A stretch of 64,000 bases of DNA from NCBI GenBank assembly GCA_016508695.1, contig VNKQ01000005.1, positions 186,001 through 250,000 of the forward strand. The letters run 5' to 3'. Numbering within the stretch: the stretch's first letter is position 1; every line of letters begins with the position of its first letter. The notes under the pieces were generated by a model. That model made no database searches and was not told the origin of the DNA. It worked only from the letters and a program-made list of their open reading frames with translations. The DNA comes from Hyphodiscus hymeniophilus (taxonomy: Eukaryota; Ascomycota; Leotiomycetes; Helotiales; Hyphodiscaceae). Position numbers and translations under genes: made by a program. This document shows positions 25,717 to 38,641 of this stretch, piece after piece.

Positions 25717-28380
25717 TAATTAGAGAATTAGTTTTATTCTCTTAAGACACTTATTTATACTCTAATAATACTAATATAAATATAATAAAGCTTTTCTTAC
25801 ATATTTCTCCTCTACTAAAAATAAAAGTATTACTAATTAATACTAGCGATAACTCGATTAGTAATAGCCTTAATTTACTTATAAAGCTTAGAAATTATTA
25901 TAATTTTTTCTTTAACGATATTTCTTACTATTATATAAATATAGTTATAAATAATCGGGTTTTTATTACTTAGATAAGTATATTACGCAAAGCCTTATAT
26001 GATTTTTACTAAATTATAACTAATCTTAAAATAGTTAATAAATATAGCTTTTACTAATATTAGTCTAATTATAATAATAGAACTTATTATAATAAGAAAT
26101 TATATAGTATATTATTTGGCTACAGGTTGTTTAAGCTAAATATAAAATTTATTAATTTACTTATTCTTAGCTTAAATAAACGGTATTATATGCGGATTAA
26201 CTAAGATTAAGTCCTTTTTCTTAACGTAACGATACTTCTTTAACTACTAAATAGTCTTATTAGCTAAAGGTTTATAAACTAACTTAGGTCTAATATATAG
26301 TTTGACTTATAAGTATAAAGATATATATAATAACTAAAAAGTTAGAGATAAATATATAACGAGTCTTTTTATTCTTTTTATTAAAATTTATTTCAAGTTT
26401 ATCTAAATCTTTAGTAATTTGTAAAAGCTTACTAAAGGAGTAAACAATCTAATTAAAGTTAGTAAAGAAAGGATTAGTTTTAATACTAAGTTTTTACTTT
26501 CTACTTTTTATCTTAATTATAAACTCTTTATTAGTAAGATAAAGTAGGATATTATTATTATTATTAAATAAAGCTAAAGTTAAGAAAGTAATATAAATAT
26601 ATACGTAATAATACGAGTTAATATTAGACTCGCTTAAAGGTACGTAGCTATTAGCGCTACTATTTGTTATAATATATTTATTTCTCTAGGCCTCTTCTTT
26701 CTCTTTAAAGGCCTTAATTTACTTAATTACTATTAAGTTTACTATTATTATATTAGCCTCGTTATAGTAATATAGATTATTATAAAAGGTTATTAAAGGT
26801 ACTTTAACGATAAGGTCGCTATAAATCTTACTATTAGTTATAAAACAAATAAAAAGTATTTTAATTAAGGCTAATAAGCTCTTATTTATATTACGTATAA
26901 TATTATTAGCCTTAGAATATTTATTAGGGATTAAGATTTTCTTAAGGGCTTTCTTCTAATAGTTACCTAGCTTTATATACTCGTCCCCTAGCTACTTATA
27001 AAAAATAATATACTTCTTCTAATTATTTCTTTATATAAGTTTAATATAGTATATAATATTATTAGGGCCCTTAATTAAAGGTATATTACTTATAAGAATT
27101 ATAAAGACTTTTATTTTATATTCGAGTGGCTAGCTCGACTAAATAGTTTTAATAATATTAATTGCTTAAGTATTCTAATATTAGAACTTATTTTTAAAGA
27201 TAGTAGTAATAACGCATTTATAATAAATAGCTTTAGTTTATTTTTTAGGTTTATAATTTTAAAACCTTTTTTTTTTCTCTTTTTAAGTAAGTACCTTATA
27301 AAAGTTATAATTGTTTTTTATTATATTAAAGGTTATATTTAAAAAATGCGACTTAAAGGATTATAATATAAAGATAATAAAATAGTTATTATTATAAAGT
27401 TATAGCTTATAGTATAACGGGGTACTTATTATTTTCTTATTAGTAACTAAGAGCTTTCCCTTAAATTAAAATTACTTCTAGAGGTTTATTTTTCTCTTCT
27501 TTTTAGTACTTATTAAGAGCTTTTACTCTTTAGTATAACCTTTTGATTTAAAGGACTAATAAGCAAAAATAAGCTTTTGCTTTTTTATATTAGAAAAGTA
27601 TATTTATTACTTATATAACTATATGTCTATAAGTCTAAGGGAGACTAAGGCTATAATAGTATTAAGCTTTTACTTAAGAAAGTAAGTTAGGCTTCGAGAA
27701 TAATATAGGCATTAGAAGCTATAGTTATTAAGTATAGTCTTAATAAAAGGGTAAATATTAGTATTATTATTATTTGTCTAGCGCTAATAGTTTGTCGGAT
27801 TTCCTTTAATATCTTATTATATTATATTAAAGGTATATTAGATATAGTAAATATAAATAGTAATTATAGTCTTACTAATACTTATTATATAATAGATTAT
27901 TAAGGATTTAATAACGTTATAAATATTTTGTAATATCTATTATATTATATATACTTAAACGGGAAAAAGCTTGTAATTAAACCCTTAGACCAATATAACC
28001 TAGTCTAGTATAAATATATCCTTAGTATAGTAAAAGAAAATATAAGCTTTATACTAATTAAGTAGCTCGAGCTATTAATATTTCGTAAGCTTTAAGAGGT
28101 TAAATTCTCTAAAATATAAATTAGCTTATTATTTATAAATATATTATATAGTAAAGCGCGACTTATATAACTTAGCGATACTATTCTTTATTTTATAAGT
28201 CGAAGTCTTTTTAGTATTAAACTTATTTATCTTTGTCTTTTAAATTATAATCTTCCTCGTTTGGCTTTATATTAAAAGTATAACTTGTATTAAGTAAATT
28301 ACTAATATTAATTTAAATATTGCGATTTTCTTAGGGTTTTATAGGCGTAAGAGAATACGCGGGAAACGGCTAGACTAGAA

Positions 28381-28461
28381 CTAGTAAAGCTAGTAGAGCT
28401 ATTAGAGCTAGTAGAGCTATTAGAGCTAGTAAAGCTAGTAGAGCTTATAAAGCTAGTAATA
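28381..28461. repeat. 9-bp tandem repeat, nine units
   Basis: Nine consecutive units of the type CTAGTAGAG / CTATTAGAG / CTAGTAAAG. The 9-bp period keeps a reading frame. It lies in the slightly GC-richer zone at 28.3-28.6 kb where strand composition switches. Confidence 0.85.
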
Positions 28462-29810
28462 GCGGCGGTAATATTATAATTAATAGTACTTTAAGCGTAG
28501 CGTATATTAACGAAAAGACTAATAAACTTACGAGAGATTCTATAATATCGAGGGGCCCGATTTACTTTTTTATAATAGCTACTTGGGGCTTAAAGATAGC
28601 TAGCTTATACTTTATACGCATACTATTACTAATAATACTCTTAAGTCTAAAGGCAATTATATTATTAGGAATAAGGTCTTAAATATAAAATATAATCTCT
28701 AGCTATCCTTCTTTCGAGCGTTTAATATTATATATTAAGCTTAATACGCTCTAAAAGTAAACGTTGACGTTATTACTCGAGATATTCGAATATATACTTA
28801 AAATACTTTATTTAAAGGAAGGCAAGATATACTCTAATTTATACTTAAATAAGTTAATAGCGAAACTAATAGATTTATAGACTAATTCCTTAAACCTAGC
28901 AAATAAAACTATATTAGGATAAAAGGTCGAAAGTATACTATTAATATAATCTTTTAAAATTATATTAACTATACTTAGAGAAATATACTCTAAGCAAGGT
29001 TATTCGAGATTAAAGGTAATAAGATAGTTAGTTATAGTTAAGATATTATAATAAATTTCGACTTTAACTTACTAGTTAGAAAAAAGAATAAATCTAAAGA
29101 GCTATAGTATTAGAAAAGTAACGGCGAGGGTATAATTAAAGAGAGTCTATAAATTTAATAAAGTATTAATATTATAAAAAAAATATAAGGGAATATAAAG
29201 ATTACTTATTATTATAACCTCTTATAATTAGATAGCGTTTAAGTTACTATTTATAATATAAGATAAAAATAAAAAGCTAAAGAAACGACGCTTATAAAGT
29301 AAGTACTTAGTAAAGTAATACTAAAGTCTAATATTAGCTAGATAAATATAAGGAATAATATATATCTAAGGGATTAACTTACGTAAAAAGCAAGCTAATT
29401 ATTAAGGAAATATTATAATATTACTCGAATAGTAAGGCAAAGTAATAGTAGTCTTTATAAAGATAAAAGTAATATAATATCGGATAATATAATAATAAAA
29501 GAACTTTAGAGCTATATAAAAACGTTATAATCTAAGTAAATAAGTAGAAAGTAAAGGAAGCTTACTAGTAAAGGGGTAGCCTTATAATAAATATAAAGTT
29601 AGTGCGGAGTTCTAAGGGTCTTTTCTATCGAGATAAAAAGTAATTTAATCTATTAAAGAGATTTACCCTTAAAGGCGTATTCTAAAGATAAATAGTAAAT
29701 AGACTTATAAGGTAAGTAATTTAATCCTCTATATATATAATAGTAACTAATATACAATATTAGTTTGTATAATAGAATAAATACCCTAAAAATAAAAATA
29801 AAAAAATTAA

Positions 29811-29868
29811 AGACGCTTTTAAAGAGCTTTTTAAGAGCTTTTTAAAAGCTTTTTAAGAGCTTTTACAA
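29811..29868. repeat. 11-12-bp tandem repeat
   Basis: About five units of GAGCTTTTTAA. A short palindrome, GGCACGTTACGTGCGCC, follows at about 29.88 kb. Confidence 0.75.
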
Positions 29869-32445
29869 GTAAGTTAATTTAGGCACGTTACGTGCGCCTA
29901 TAGCTAATATATACTTTAGTAATAAGTAAACTTTTTAAACGCTTTTTAGAGAAACTTTAAAAGATTCTTAATTCTTAAACGATTTTATTATTTTAAGCCA
30001 AATATTATCTATAAGATAACAATTATTTCCCGGCGCTTTTTAAGATAAAAACTATACCTTTACTTACTTTTAAATATATTTACTACTTTATTACTTTTTT
30101 ATCTCTTTAAGTAGCTATATCTAAGTCTAGTAACTTATAAGAAGACTTTACTTTAGTATTTAGAATCGATATTATTAAGTATTATAGTATTTCGAGGTTT
30201 ATAATAATAATAAGTAAGTATATTAATAGCCTTTATATTTAATTCGGGTAAGATTAACTAATATAATAAAGAATATATAGGATAATAGCCTTAGGTCTTT
30301 AAACCTTAGCCGAAAAGTAATATAGTTATATAAAAGCACTAGCTTAATAACTTATATAGTTACGATTTCGACTATTAAAAGGAATTAAAAATAAAGGGCG
30401 TTTATAAGGTTAAAGAATAAAAAGATCTCGAATATACTATATAAACTATATTAAGTATTAAAAAGCTAAAGAGCTAGTTAAAGATATATAAGAATATTAT
30501 ATAAGAAGTAGCCAATATATATAAGCTTAGAAAGGGATAATATATTACCGAAAAAGTTATTAAGGTATATATATAAGAGTTATATAATAAATTACTAAAG
30601 GTCTAAAAGGCTTATTAAGAGAATAAAACAGCGAGAAAATAACTACTAAAAGTAATACGAGTAATAACTTTATAACTTTTAACTTTTAATTAAACTTATC
30701 TTAAGAAAAATATAAGTACTTAATTGCCTAGTAAAGAGACTAACTTTAAGTTTATAAATAATAATAATAATATAAACGTTTATCGAGGCAAGATAGATAA
30801 GCAACTAAAGAAGTAGACTATTATAGATATTATAATAGGGAAAAATACTTTAAAACTAAGTATATTAGTAAAAAAAATTACTTTAAATATTAGAAATCTA
30901 GTAAAAACGCTACAAACCGATAAGTTAATAGTCTATAAATTAAGTAAAGTTAAGTATAATAATAAGGAAAGAAAGTATAAGTTAAATAAGATTAATCGCA
31001 ATATAAATCTTTATATATATAATTAGAATCTTATAATTTAGGTTAAGGGTTAAGAATTACTAGTAATATTTAGTATATATATATTACTAAAGAAAAATAT
31101 AAGAACTAAAGGGTATAAGGACTTAGCTACTATTTATTTAGATTAAAACGCCTTTTAATTGTAATTAAAGCTTTATATTCCCGAATATAATCCTAATTAT
31201 AATAAGGATAGTTTTATACTTAGTTAAATTAAGCCAAGACTTTAGAATCGTCGAGTTATTAATAGTAAGGTAACTTTTTAGCTTACTATTAGTATATTAA
31301 GTTATATTACTTATAATAAAAGCTATATTAAAATAAAATTATCTTAAGTAAGCATTGTTTTTATAATAAAGCTATAAGGAAGCTTTTATTATATAATAGA
31401 CGTTAATAGAAGGCTAGCGTATTTCTATATAGAAAGTAAGCTAAGAAATATAAACTTTACTTTAATACTATTCTTTTATATTACTCTTTTCTAATAAGTA
31501 ACTATATCTAATATATACGTATAAACTATAAGTACTTAATACGAATACGATTATACGACTCTAATATTACGTCGTCTAACGACTAAGGCAAATAAAAGGA
31601 CTCTAAGATTTACTAAGATTATACCTAAAGACTATAAACTATTTATAAGTATATATACCTTAAATAAAGACGAGAATATAAGTAGGAGTTATATATTAAA
31701 AATACTTATTACTAGAGTATATTTGCAAAAGGTTCTTATTGCGGATAGCTAGCTAAATAACGAATATATTAATGCTTAGGGCGAGCTAGTTATCGAGACT
31801 ATAAACTAACTATTAAACTAACCTTTAATACGGGGGCAAATTAACAATAATTCTTTTAGTTGAATTCCTTTTATTTTAAAGAATTAAAGTAAGTATATAG
31901 GGAGTATAATACGAGGAAGACTAACTCTAGGCTTAATACTATAAGTAAATAATAAAAGCTTAAGAAGTAATTTGAGAGGTCGAAGCTAATAGTACTTATA
32001 GATTTAATATATAAATTAAATACAATCTTTCTTCTAATATATATAAGAGAAAACTATTAGGCAATATATATAATATAGCCTTTTATACGATAAATAACGT
32101 TCTAGGATAATATAATAAAGCTAACAAAAGCTAAAAGCAATACGGATATTACTAAAAATAAGCCGATAATCGATTAGTAGCTAGAAGAGGTTATAAAATA
32201 AGAAGGGCTATAAAAATACTTAGGGGTAAAAGGGGTATAATAAGATAATAGTTTTAATTATAAAGTAATAACTTATATAACTATCTTAAGTATTTGTTTT
32301 AGTATTTGGCTATTACTAGATATATATAGACTATAGGATTAGCGGTACTAAATTATTAAGCTTTTAGTTAAAAAGGAATTTATAAAAAAGCTAGAATAAG
32401 AGGTTACTTTACTAGAGAGTTATTTGTCTTAAACTAGTATTTCTC

Positions 32446-32540
32446 TAAAATCTTATTAAAATCTCGCTAAAATCTTATTAAAATCTCGCTAAAATCTCGC
32501 TAAATTTAAAATCTCGCTAAAATCTTACTAAAATCTATCT
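32446..32540. repeat. 11-bp tandem repeat
   Basis: Alternating TAAAATCTCGC and TAAAATCTTAT units, about eight in all, with C/T variation typical of RIP. Confidence 0.8.
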
Positions 32541-32938
32541 AGGACTCTTTACTTAATACGATATCTTTCTAACTTTTCTAAAAGCTTAGTACTAAATAGA
32601 CTTCTAAGAAATCTATTTGAAATCTTTTTAAAGTCTTACTAAAAGTTATTAGAAATTACTTTAGAATACTTTAAAAGGCTAAATAAGAGTTATTATAAGT
32701 AAAACTATCTTTAATCCGGATTAATAGCTAGAAATAAATAGTAGGCAAGTAATAGATAATAAGGCCACTAGTAAACGATTAAGAATAAAGGTTTTAAGTA
32801 GTAGCCGGCGGGCTACTAATAGTGCGAGTAACTATTAATTAGTAATATATATTTTATAATAGGTGCGTATAGTAGCTAGCTAATAGCCGGCTGACAAGCT
32901 AATAATACTAGTAGGCCTATACGCAAATCGAGATTTGG

Positions 32939-32965
32939 CTAATATAAAAAACTTTTACTGATATA
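32939..32965 (-). repeat. Right copy of 27-bp inverted repeat
   Basis: Inverted partner of 15937-15963. The sequence inside (32.8-32.93 kb) is GC-richer and contains AATAGCCGGC and GGCTACTAATAG motifs. Similar motifs occur inverted just inside the left copy. Confidence 0.7.
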
Positions 32966-35464
32966 ATAAATAATAAGGTATTAGAAGTTAAATTACTATT
33001 ACTTAATAATCTAACTAAGGTTAAAGATATTAAAGAATAAGAGGAAAGGCAATTAGAAATTCGATTATTAATATTAAATTCTAAAGAATAAAGCTAATAT
33101 ACTTAGTTTAGAGATAGCGATTTGAATATAGAATAACTTAGCTAATTAAGAGCCTTTATACCCTAATGCGAGACAAGAATATAATAGCCCCCGCCTAATA
33201 TTACTAATATTAGATAAAGACCCCCTAGTAGCCAAATACAAACTCTTAATAATAAAGCGTCGATAAAACCCAAAAAGGGAATAATAGTCTTTAAAGTCTT
33301 TTTATTAACTAGTATTAGTTATTATAAGCCAAACTCTTTCTATAGCAAAAAAATAACTAAAAGCTTAACCTAGACATACTATTAGACAAATCGCAAAGCT
33401 TAATTATATTATTTAAAATAGGGAAAATAATTAAAAACTCTTAAAACCCTACGATTTTTTCTACAATTTTCCCATAATCTTAAAAACGAGTATACCTATC
33501 GGATAGAATTTAATAAGACTTATATAAAACTTCGGTATAATATTAGCGAGTATATAAGAGCTTAACCGACTACTAACTATTAGGTTAAGTACTGTAACTA
33601 TAAAATAGTTTAATTCCCTAAGATAAAATAAATCTTTAAGGTATTAAAAAGGTAAAATAAGGTTATTAATCTTACTCGTTTATACTCCTAGTTACTAAGT
33701 AATAGTTATAAAGATATACTATATTAAAAACCTATAAGTCTCTTTAAGCCACAAAGTCTTTAAGCTAATAACTATAATTAAAGCTTAATAATAACTCTAT
33801 ATAAGAAAAAGTAGCTAGCCTCTATTAACCGCAAAAGAATTAAAGTATTTCTTAATTAAATAGCTCTTACTCCCTATAATATTACTATAGAATTAGAAAA
33901 GGAAAGAACGAATTAGATCGCAAAAGTATTATATAATAAGAAGGAAAAAACGTAATAATAGTTTAAAGGCGTTACGGCCTTCTCTTAACTTAAGAGAGAA
34001 AGAAAACCTAAAAAAGATTATTAGTATAATTAAAAGAAGTATTAAAAGTTAGAGAAAAACTTAAGAAGTATTATAAGTAATAATACTAAAAGACACTTAA
34101 TTAAACTTAGTATTAAGGGCTCTTAACCTTATTATAAATATACGTAGTAAGGGCTTTATTAGAGGAGATTATATAATAAAGTATAACATTTCCCTAAAGG
34201 GAGTAAAGCTTCTTAAAACTCTTAAAAGGGGCGTCTAAACGTTATAATATATAGTAAGAGTTTAACTAAGGCCTTATAGAAATACTAACCTTTGTATATC
34301 CTCCCTTTTAACCTAAGTTATTCTAGTTATATATAGTATTATAATATTATAAAGATACTTTTTATTTAAGCGAAAGTATTAATACTTTTTATTATTAAAA
34401 TAGAAATAAAAAGGGGATTTAATAAAAGGAGAGTTAAAAGAGTAATACTAGAATAAAGTATTAGCTAAGTTTTAATAAAAAGAGAAAAAGAGCTCTTAAA
34501 ATAAGTTAAGTTACAAGTTAAGACTAAGTTAAAAGGGAATTTAATTATAAAGAAGGTTAGTAATTATAAGATAAGTAAAAAAAGAAGACCTCTAAGTATT
34601 AAAGAGAAGAGAGAGAAAAGAATAACTTATAAGAGGCGAACTATTATTATTATTAGTTACTAAAACTCTAAAATAAAGAAATAGGGAAAAGGGAGACTTC
34701 TAAAGGAGTATAAAATAGCTATTAAGTTTAAATAACTTAAAAGAAATAATAATAATAGAAATAAAAAGACTTTACAATTATAAGGTTAAGAATTGGGGAG
34801 TATATTAGTAAGACTATAAGCTAGGAAGGGATTTGCTTTCTAAAGTTAAGTAATAAAAACTTAGATTTATAAGGGAGCTTAATAACGCGCTATTAGAAAA
34901 ATATATTAAAGGTAAACTATAAAAAGTATTAGAATTAAGTATAACTTAAAGAGAGAGACTAGGAACTATCGATTACAAAAGAGATAAAACTCCTAAGTTA
35001 TTTACTTAAAAGTCACTATAATAACTTATTATTATATATTAAAGTAAAAGTCAAAGTTAAGAGAAAAAGGGGAAAAATAAAGTTAGAGAAATCGAGTTTT
35101 AAGGTATAAAGAGATATTTTAATACTTTTTATTCTAAAAACGCTAAAAATAATAGGGGAGTATTACTAATTAGTTAGGAAAGGTATAGAGTAATAGGATT
35201 AATAAAATTAATAAAGTTAATAAAGTTATTAATAGAGTAATAAAAAAAAAGTATTAATTCTTAAAGTTAAAAGTATAAGAAACTTAAGAAGATATACTTA
35301 AGTAAAGGTATTTTCCCGAAGTAGATTAGTATACGCTCCCGGGTTATATAATTTACTATTAAAGAATACAAATTATTATTACTATAGCGAGAATATATTA
35401 TATTCTCTTACTAATTAGGAGTATTATTTCTTTAACCTTATATACTAATAATTTTACTTTATTT
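32966..35464 (+). other. AT-rich block between inverted repeat and 3' LTR, former plus-strand coding region?
   Basis: A purine-rich plus strand. One plus-strand frame from about 32.98 kb is interrupted almost only by TAA and TAG, so it may be a RIP-degraded reading frame; it starts with an acidic, Leu/Glu-rich stretch and continues with Lys/Arg-rich stretches. Its position between pol and the 3' LTR would suit a third Gypsy frame, or a further insertion. I recognise no domain. Confidence 0.4.
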
Positions 35465-35478
35465 AAAGGGGAGACGAA
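35465..35478 (+). other. Polypurine tract of Gypsy element
   Basis: AAAGGGGAGACGAA directly precedes the 3' LTR at 35479. Position and composition are as expected for second-strand priming. Confidence 0.75.
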
Positions 35479-35761
35479 TATAAAGGGGTAGTTCTAGGGG
35501 ATTACGTTTTGTAAAAGTTATATAATATAATATTAAGTATATTATATAGCTAAGTTTTATACTAGACATTAATATTAACAAATAATCTTTTTACTAAAAC
35601 TATTACTATTATTTGAATATATATTCTTTTAAGCTTATATTAACAATTTATACTATTTAAATTAGGTTTTATAAACCTATGTCTTTAAATCTATTTGTTT
35701 CGAGTTTTTATTATAAACGGATTCCCGCGCTTCGCATAATATTAGGATTTGGCCTTCTATA
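35479..35761 (+). repeat. 3' LTR of Gypsy element (283 bp)
   Basis: Partner of 7958-8240, of identical length and without gaps. This copy has A or T at most differing sites but keeps C/G at a cluster around 35.72-35.74 kb, where the left copy is mutated. Confidence 0.9.
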
Positions 35762-35765
35762 GTAG
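35762..35765. repeat. Right flank duplication of Gypsy element (GTAG)
   Basis: Matches 7954-7957 on the other side of the element. The following bases resume the Copia element. Confidence 0.65.
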
Positions 35766-38641
35766 TAATTACTTTATATACAAGTATATATAAGAACTAA
35801 GGTTTTATAACTATTACAATTGCTTTTAAGATTAGTTTAACCGTTTTATTTAATTGAGAAATTAAGGTCTTTACTATACCTAGTATATATATAAGCACTA
35901 TAGCTAGTATAAGTAGAATAGGTTTTTAATTTACTTATTTAACTAATAAAATAAGTACTACTCTAGAGTTTATAACTAGTATAATCTGCAAGTATATAAG
36001 GGTCTTCGATATTGCTTTATTTCTATATATATCTCTCTTTTTAGCTAAGGGCTATATTACTAGTAATAGCTTATTAATTAGCTTTTCTAGTTTCTTAGGA
36101 ATAAGTGCCTCTAATCTAAGGAACTTATATTCGTCGTATTAAACGATTAAAGTAACTCTTTCTTATAGAGTATTATAATTTATTACGCACGTAATTTAAG
36201 TTAAAGTTAGGCCTACTTAGAGGTATTTACCCTCTCTTATTATAAGTCGATATTTTGCCTAGTATACCTCTTCTAAAAATTTAACTCTTATAAGACAACT
36301 AAATACTTTAATACTTAAGAGATTTAGTAATTTGTTTTTTTATATAGCGAGTAATATATATTTTAATATTATATTAGCTTCTTTAGTGGATTTTGAGTTA
36401 TATAGTAATACTAATATAAAGAGCCTATTTTATAGCTATATAGTATATTTAGTTGTAAAACACTATATATAAAGGGGAAGCTTTAATTCAAATAATATAA
36501 TTCTTACTATCTTATTAATTAATTATATAGCCCTTTCTATTATTCTATTAAGTTAATACTTATATAAGGGACTAGGCTTATACTAAATCCTATAGTCTTT
36601 AAGCTATAACACGAAGGTATTACTAAATTCCCTACTATTATTATTAGTTCTTTAATAAGTTACTAAATTACTTAATTCGTTTTTAACTAGCTTCTTAATA
36701 TCTTGCAAATATAGTAGTACTTTACTAGTAGATTTGTTATATAAGAACCTAACCTAGTAAACTCGAGTTACGTTATTTATAACTAGTAGGAAATACTTAA
36801 AACCTCTTATTAAGAGTAGTAATATACTTGAGATATTAGTATAAAGTCTCTTTCCCTTTATATACTCGCGTATACTAGTAGTCTTATTATATTAGACTCT
36901 TATCTAGCCTATAAGGTAAGGTTTATAAATCTAATCCCTAGTTATAAGAGGTTATTTTAAGAACTTAAGACTATTCAAATAGTTATATAATAATTATAAG
37001 TATTAAATATTAATATAGCCTATTTGCTTATACGCAAGTTATATAGTTGTCTCTCTTATTGCGCGTAAGGTAATAAGATCTTATCGTATTATATCTATAA
37101 ATTTTATAGCAAGCGCCGCGGGCTTTAAATATTAGTGGTTTTATATAGTATACTAGCCTATTTTAGAGTCCGCAACGAAAATAGTTTTGCCTATATATAT
37201 TTCCTTTACAATTCTATTTTCTAATACTATTATAATATTATTATAATTAAGAGCTATTAGGCTAATAAGCTTATAATTAAAATCCGGTATATACTAGGCT
37301 TTTTTAAGTATAAGGTTTCCTTATTTAAGCCGTAATATAATATTCCTATAACCTTTTATTATATAATAAGCGCTATTTGTAATTCGAACCTTTTTTAGTT
37401 TAGCCTATCGTTTAAGGTTATCGAAATCCCTTAATAAGTATAAGAAGTACTATAATGCATTAGAGTCTATAATTTAAGGAACTAAAGTACTTATAAATAT
37501 ATATACAAACTTTATATTAATTAAAAAGATATAAGAAAAGTAAAGGGAACTATTATCTTCGAATTCTTTTATAATAGCTACGTTTATAGTTATAATTATA
37601 GCTTTTATAGACGGTCCCTCCCCCTCTTTATTTTTCTTTAACTACTTAGTTTATACTTTTTTCTTTTTTTAGTAATCTCTCTTATAATAACCCTTAATAT
37701 AACAAAAGCTATATTTATTTATCTAAGGTTTATATACTCCCCTAAACGAAGACCTTAACTTGTCTTTATTACTTTTTCCCCGGTTTCCCCTAGTATATCG
37801 ACTCCGTCCCTTTTTATACTAGTTACCTCTTTTCTTATATAATTAATTAGCTTATTAGTTTGTATTAAAGCTTATCGAATTTATAGAGTTTATAAAGGCC
37901 GTAAAGGTTAGTATATTCTTAATTAAAGTAGGAATTATAAACTTAGTAATTTATAGAGATATAATTATATTTTTAAGACTAAGCCTAGTATATTAAACGT
38001 AAGTCTTAGCCTAAACCTAAAGTATATTATCGAGTAATAGTAAGCCTAAGAGTCGAAAGAAAATCGCTATATTAGTAATTAGTATAACTAAGTCCTTAAG
38101 TTATATTTAATACTACTTTAACTTAGAGACGAAATTACAAATCGTCTTTTCTTTAGGGTTATATAAGAGACGATTAAACTATTCTCTTATAGTATTATAA
38201 AAGAGAGGGTTTTAACTCTTATCAAATACCTTATAATTCTCTTATATATCTATAGTATTCTCTACTTTTATATTCCCTTTAATAATCGAGTAAAGACTCT
38301 AAGAGATTAAGGTATTAAGAATTTATAACGTAGTTATTAAGCGTTTATTATAGTCTTATCGAATTATAATAAATGCGTTATTAGGTAATACTAGCTTATT
38401 ACTAGTAATAATATAGAGATAATATATAGCTAATAGTATTATCTTTACGTTAGTATATTACTTAGCGTAATTATTACTATTAAGAATAGTAATTATACTA
38501 TCCTTAGAGGTAACTAATTCGGTAAGAGTATAGAAATAGGGAGGTTGTATTAAAGGTTATAAGGAAGCTATTATTAATAAGAATCGAATTAATTAGTACT
38601 TAATTAGTTACGCAAGTAAGTGTAATACGAGACTTCTAATC
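35766..38641 (-). pseudogene. Copia relic: gag and integrase part
   Basis: Minus strand. Between about 36.9 and 36.5 kb the translation gives GKRLYTNISSILLLLIRGFK, then FLLVINNVTRVY and VRFLYNKST, then RTNNNSREFSN and LNRIIERAI, the core of a Copia integrase. The first two catalytic Asp (TDI and RTDN in the family) read Asn, while the Glu of the third motif is kept. The zinc-binding region lies near 37.0-37.1 kb. The 5' part (37.3-38.6 kb) should hold gag and protease, but I could not resolve motifs there. Q-to-stop changes are frequent. Confidence 0.87.

Larger units (their letters stand above)
15937..32965. mobile_element. Candidate third nested element with terminal inverted repeats (unidentified)
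   Basis: A 17.0-kb AT-rich, RIP-like segment bounded by 27-bp inverted repeats and inserted after the Gypsy pol relic. Just inside each end is a slightly GC-richer zone; both contain a CTATTAG and an ACTATAC motif in inverted orientation. By eye the plus strand is T-rich from about 16.0 to 28.3 kb and A-rich from about 28.7 kb onward. In the identified relics the coding strand is A-rich, so this hints at two divergent former coding blocks. I could not recognise a transposase, helicase, recombinase or reverse transcriptase in it. Only a 3-bp ATA flank match is seen, which means little in such AT-rich DNA. Alternatives are several separate old insertions, or a chance inverted repeat. Confidence 0.4.
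7958..35761 (+). mobile_element. Ty3/Gypsy LTR retrotransposon nested in the Copia element, RIP-degraded
   Basis: Two 283-bp LTRs bound it, GTAG flanks it on both sides, and a purine tract sits directly before the right LTR. On the plus strand, relics of protease, RT, RNase H and integrase follow in the Gypsy order between about 11.5 and 15.94 kb. The distance from pol to the 3' LTR is 19.5 kb, where a few hundred bases are usual, so the element was itself invaded after pol. The insertion point lies between the integrase and RT regions of the Copia element. No intact reading frame remains. Confidence 0.87.

Noticed and set aside
15937..32965. Starship-type giant element
   Set aside because: No tyrosine-recombinase (DUF3435) relic could be recognised near either end and no intact cargo genes are present; the inverted repeats alone do not support this name.
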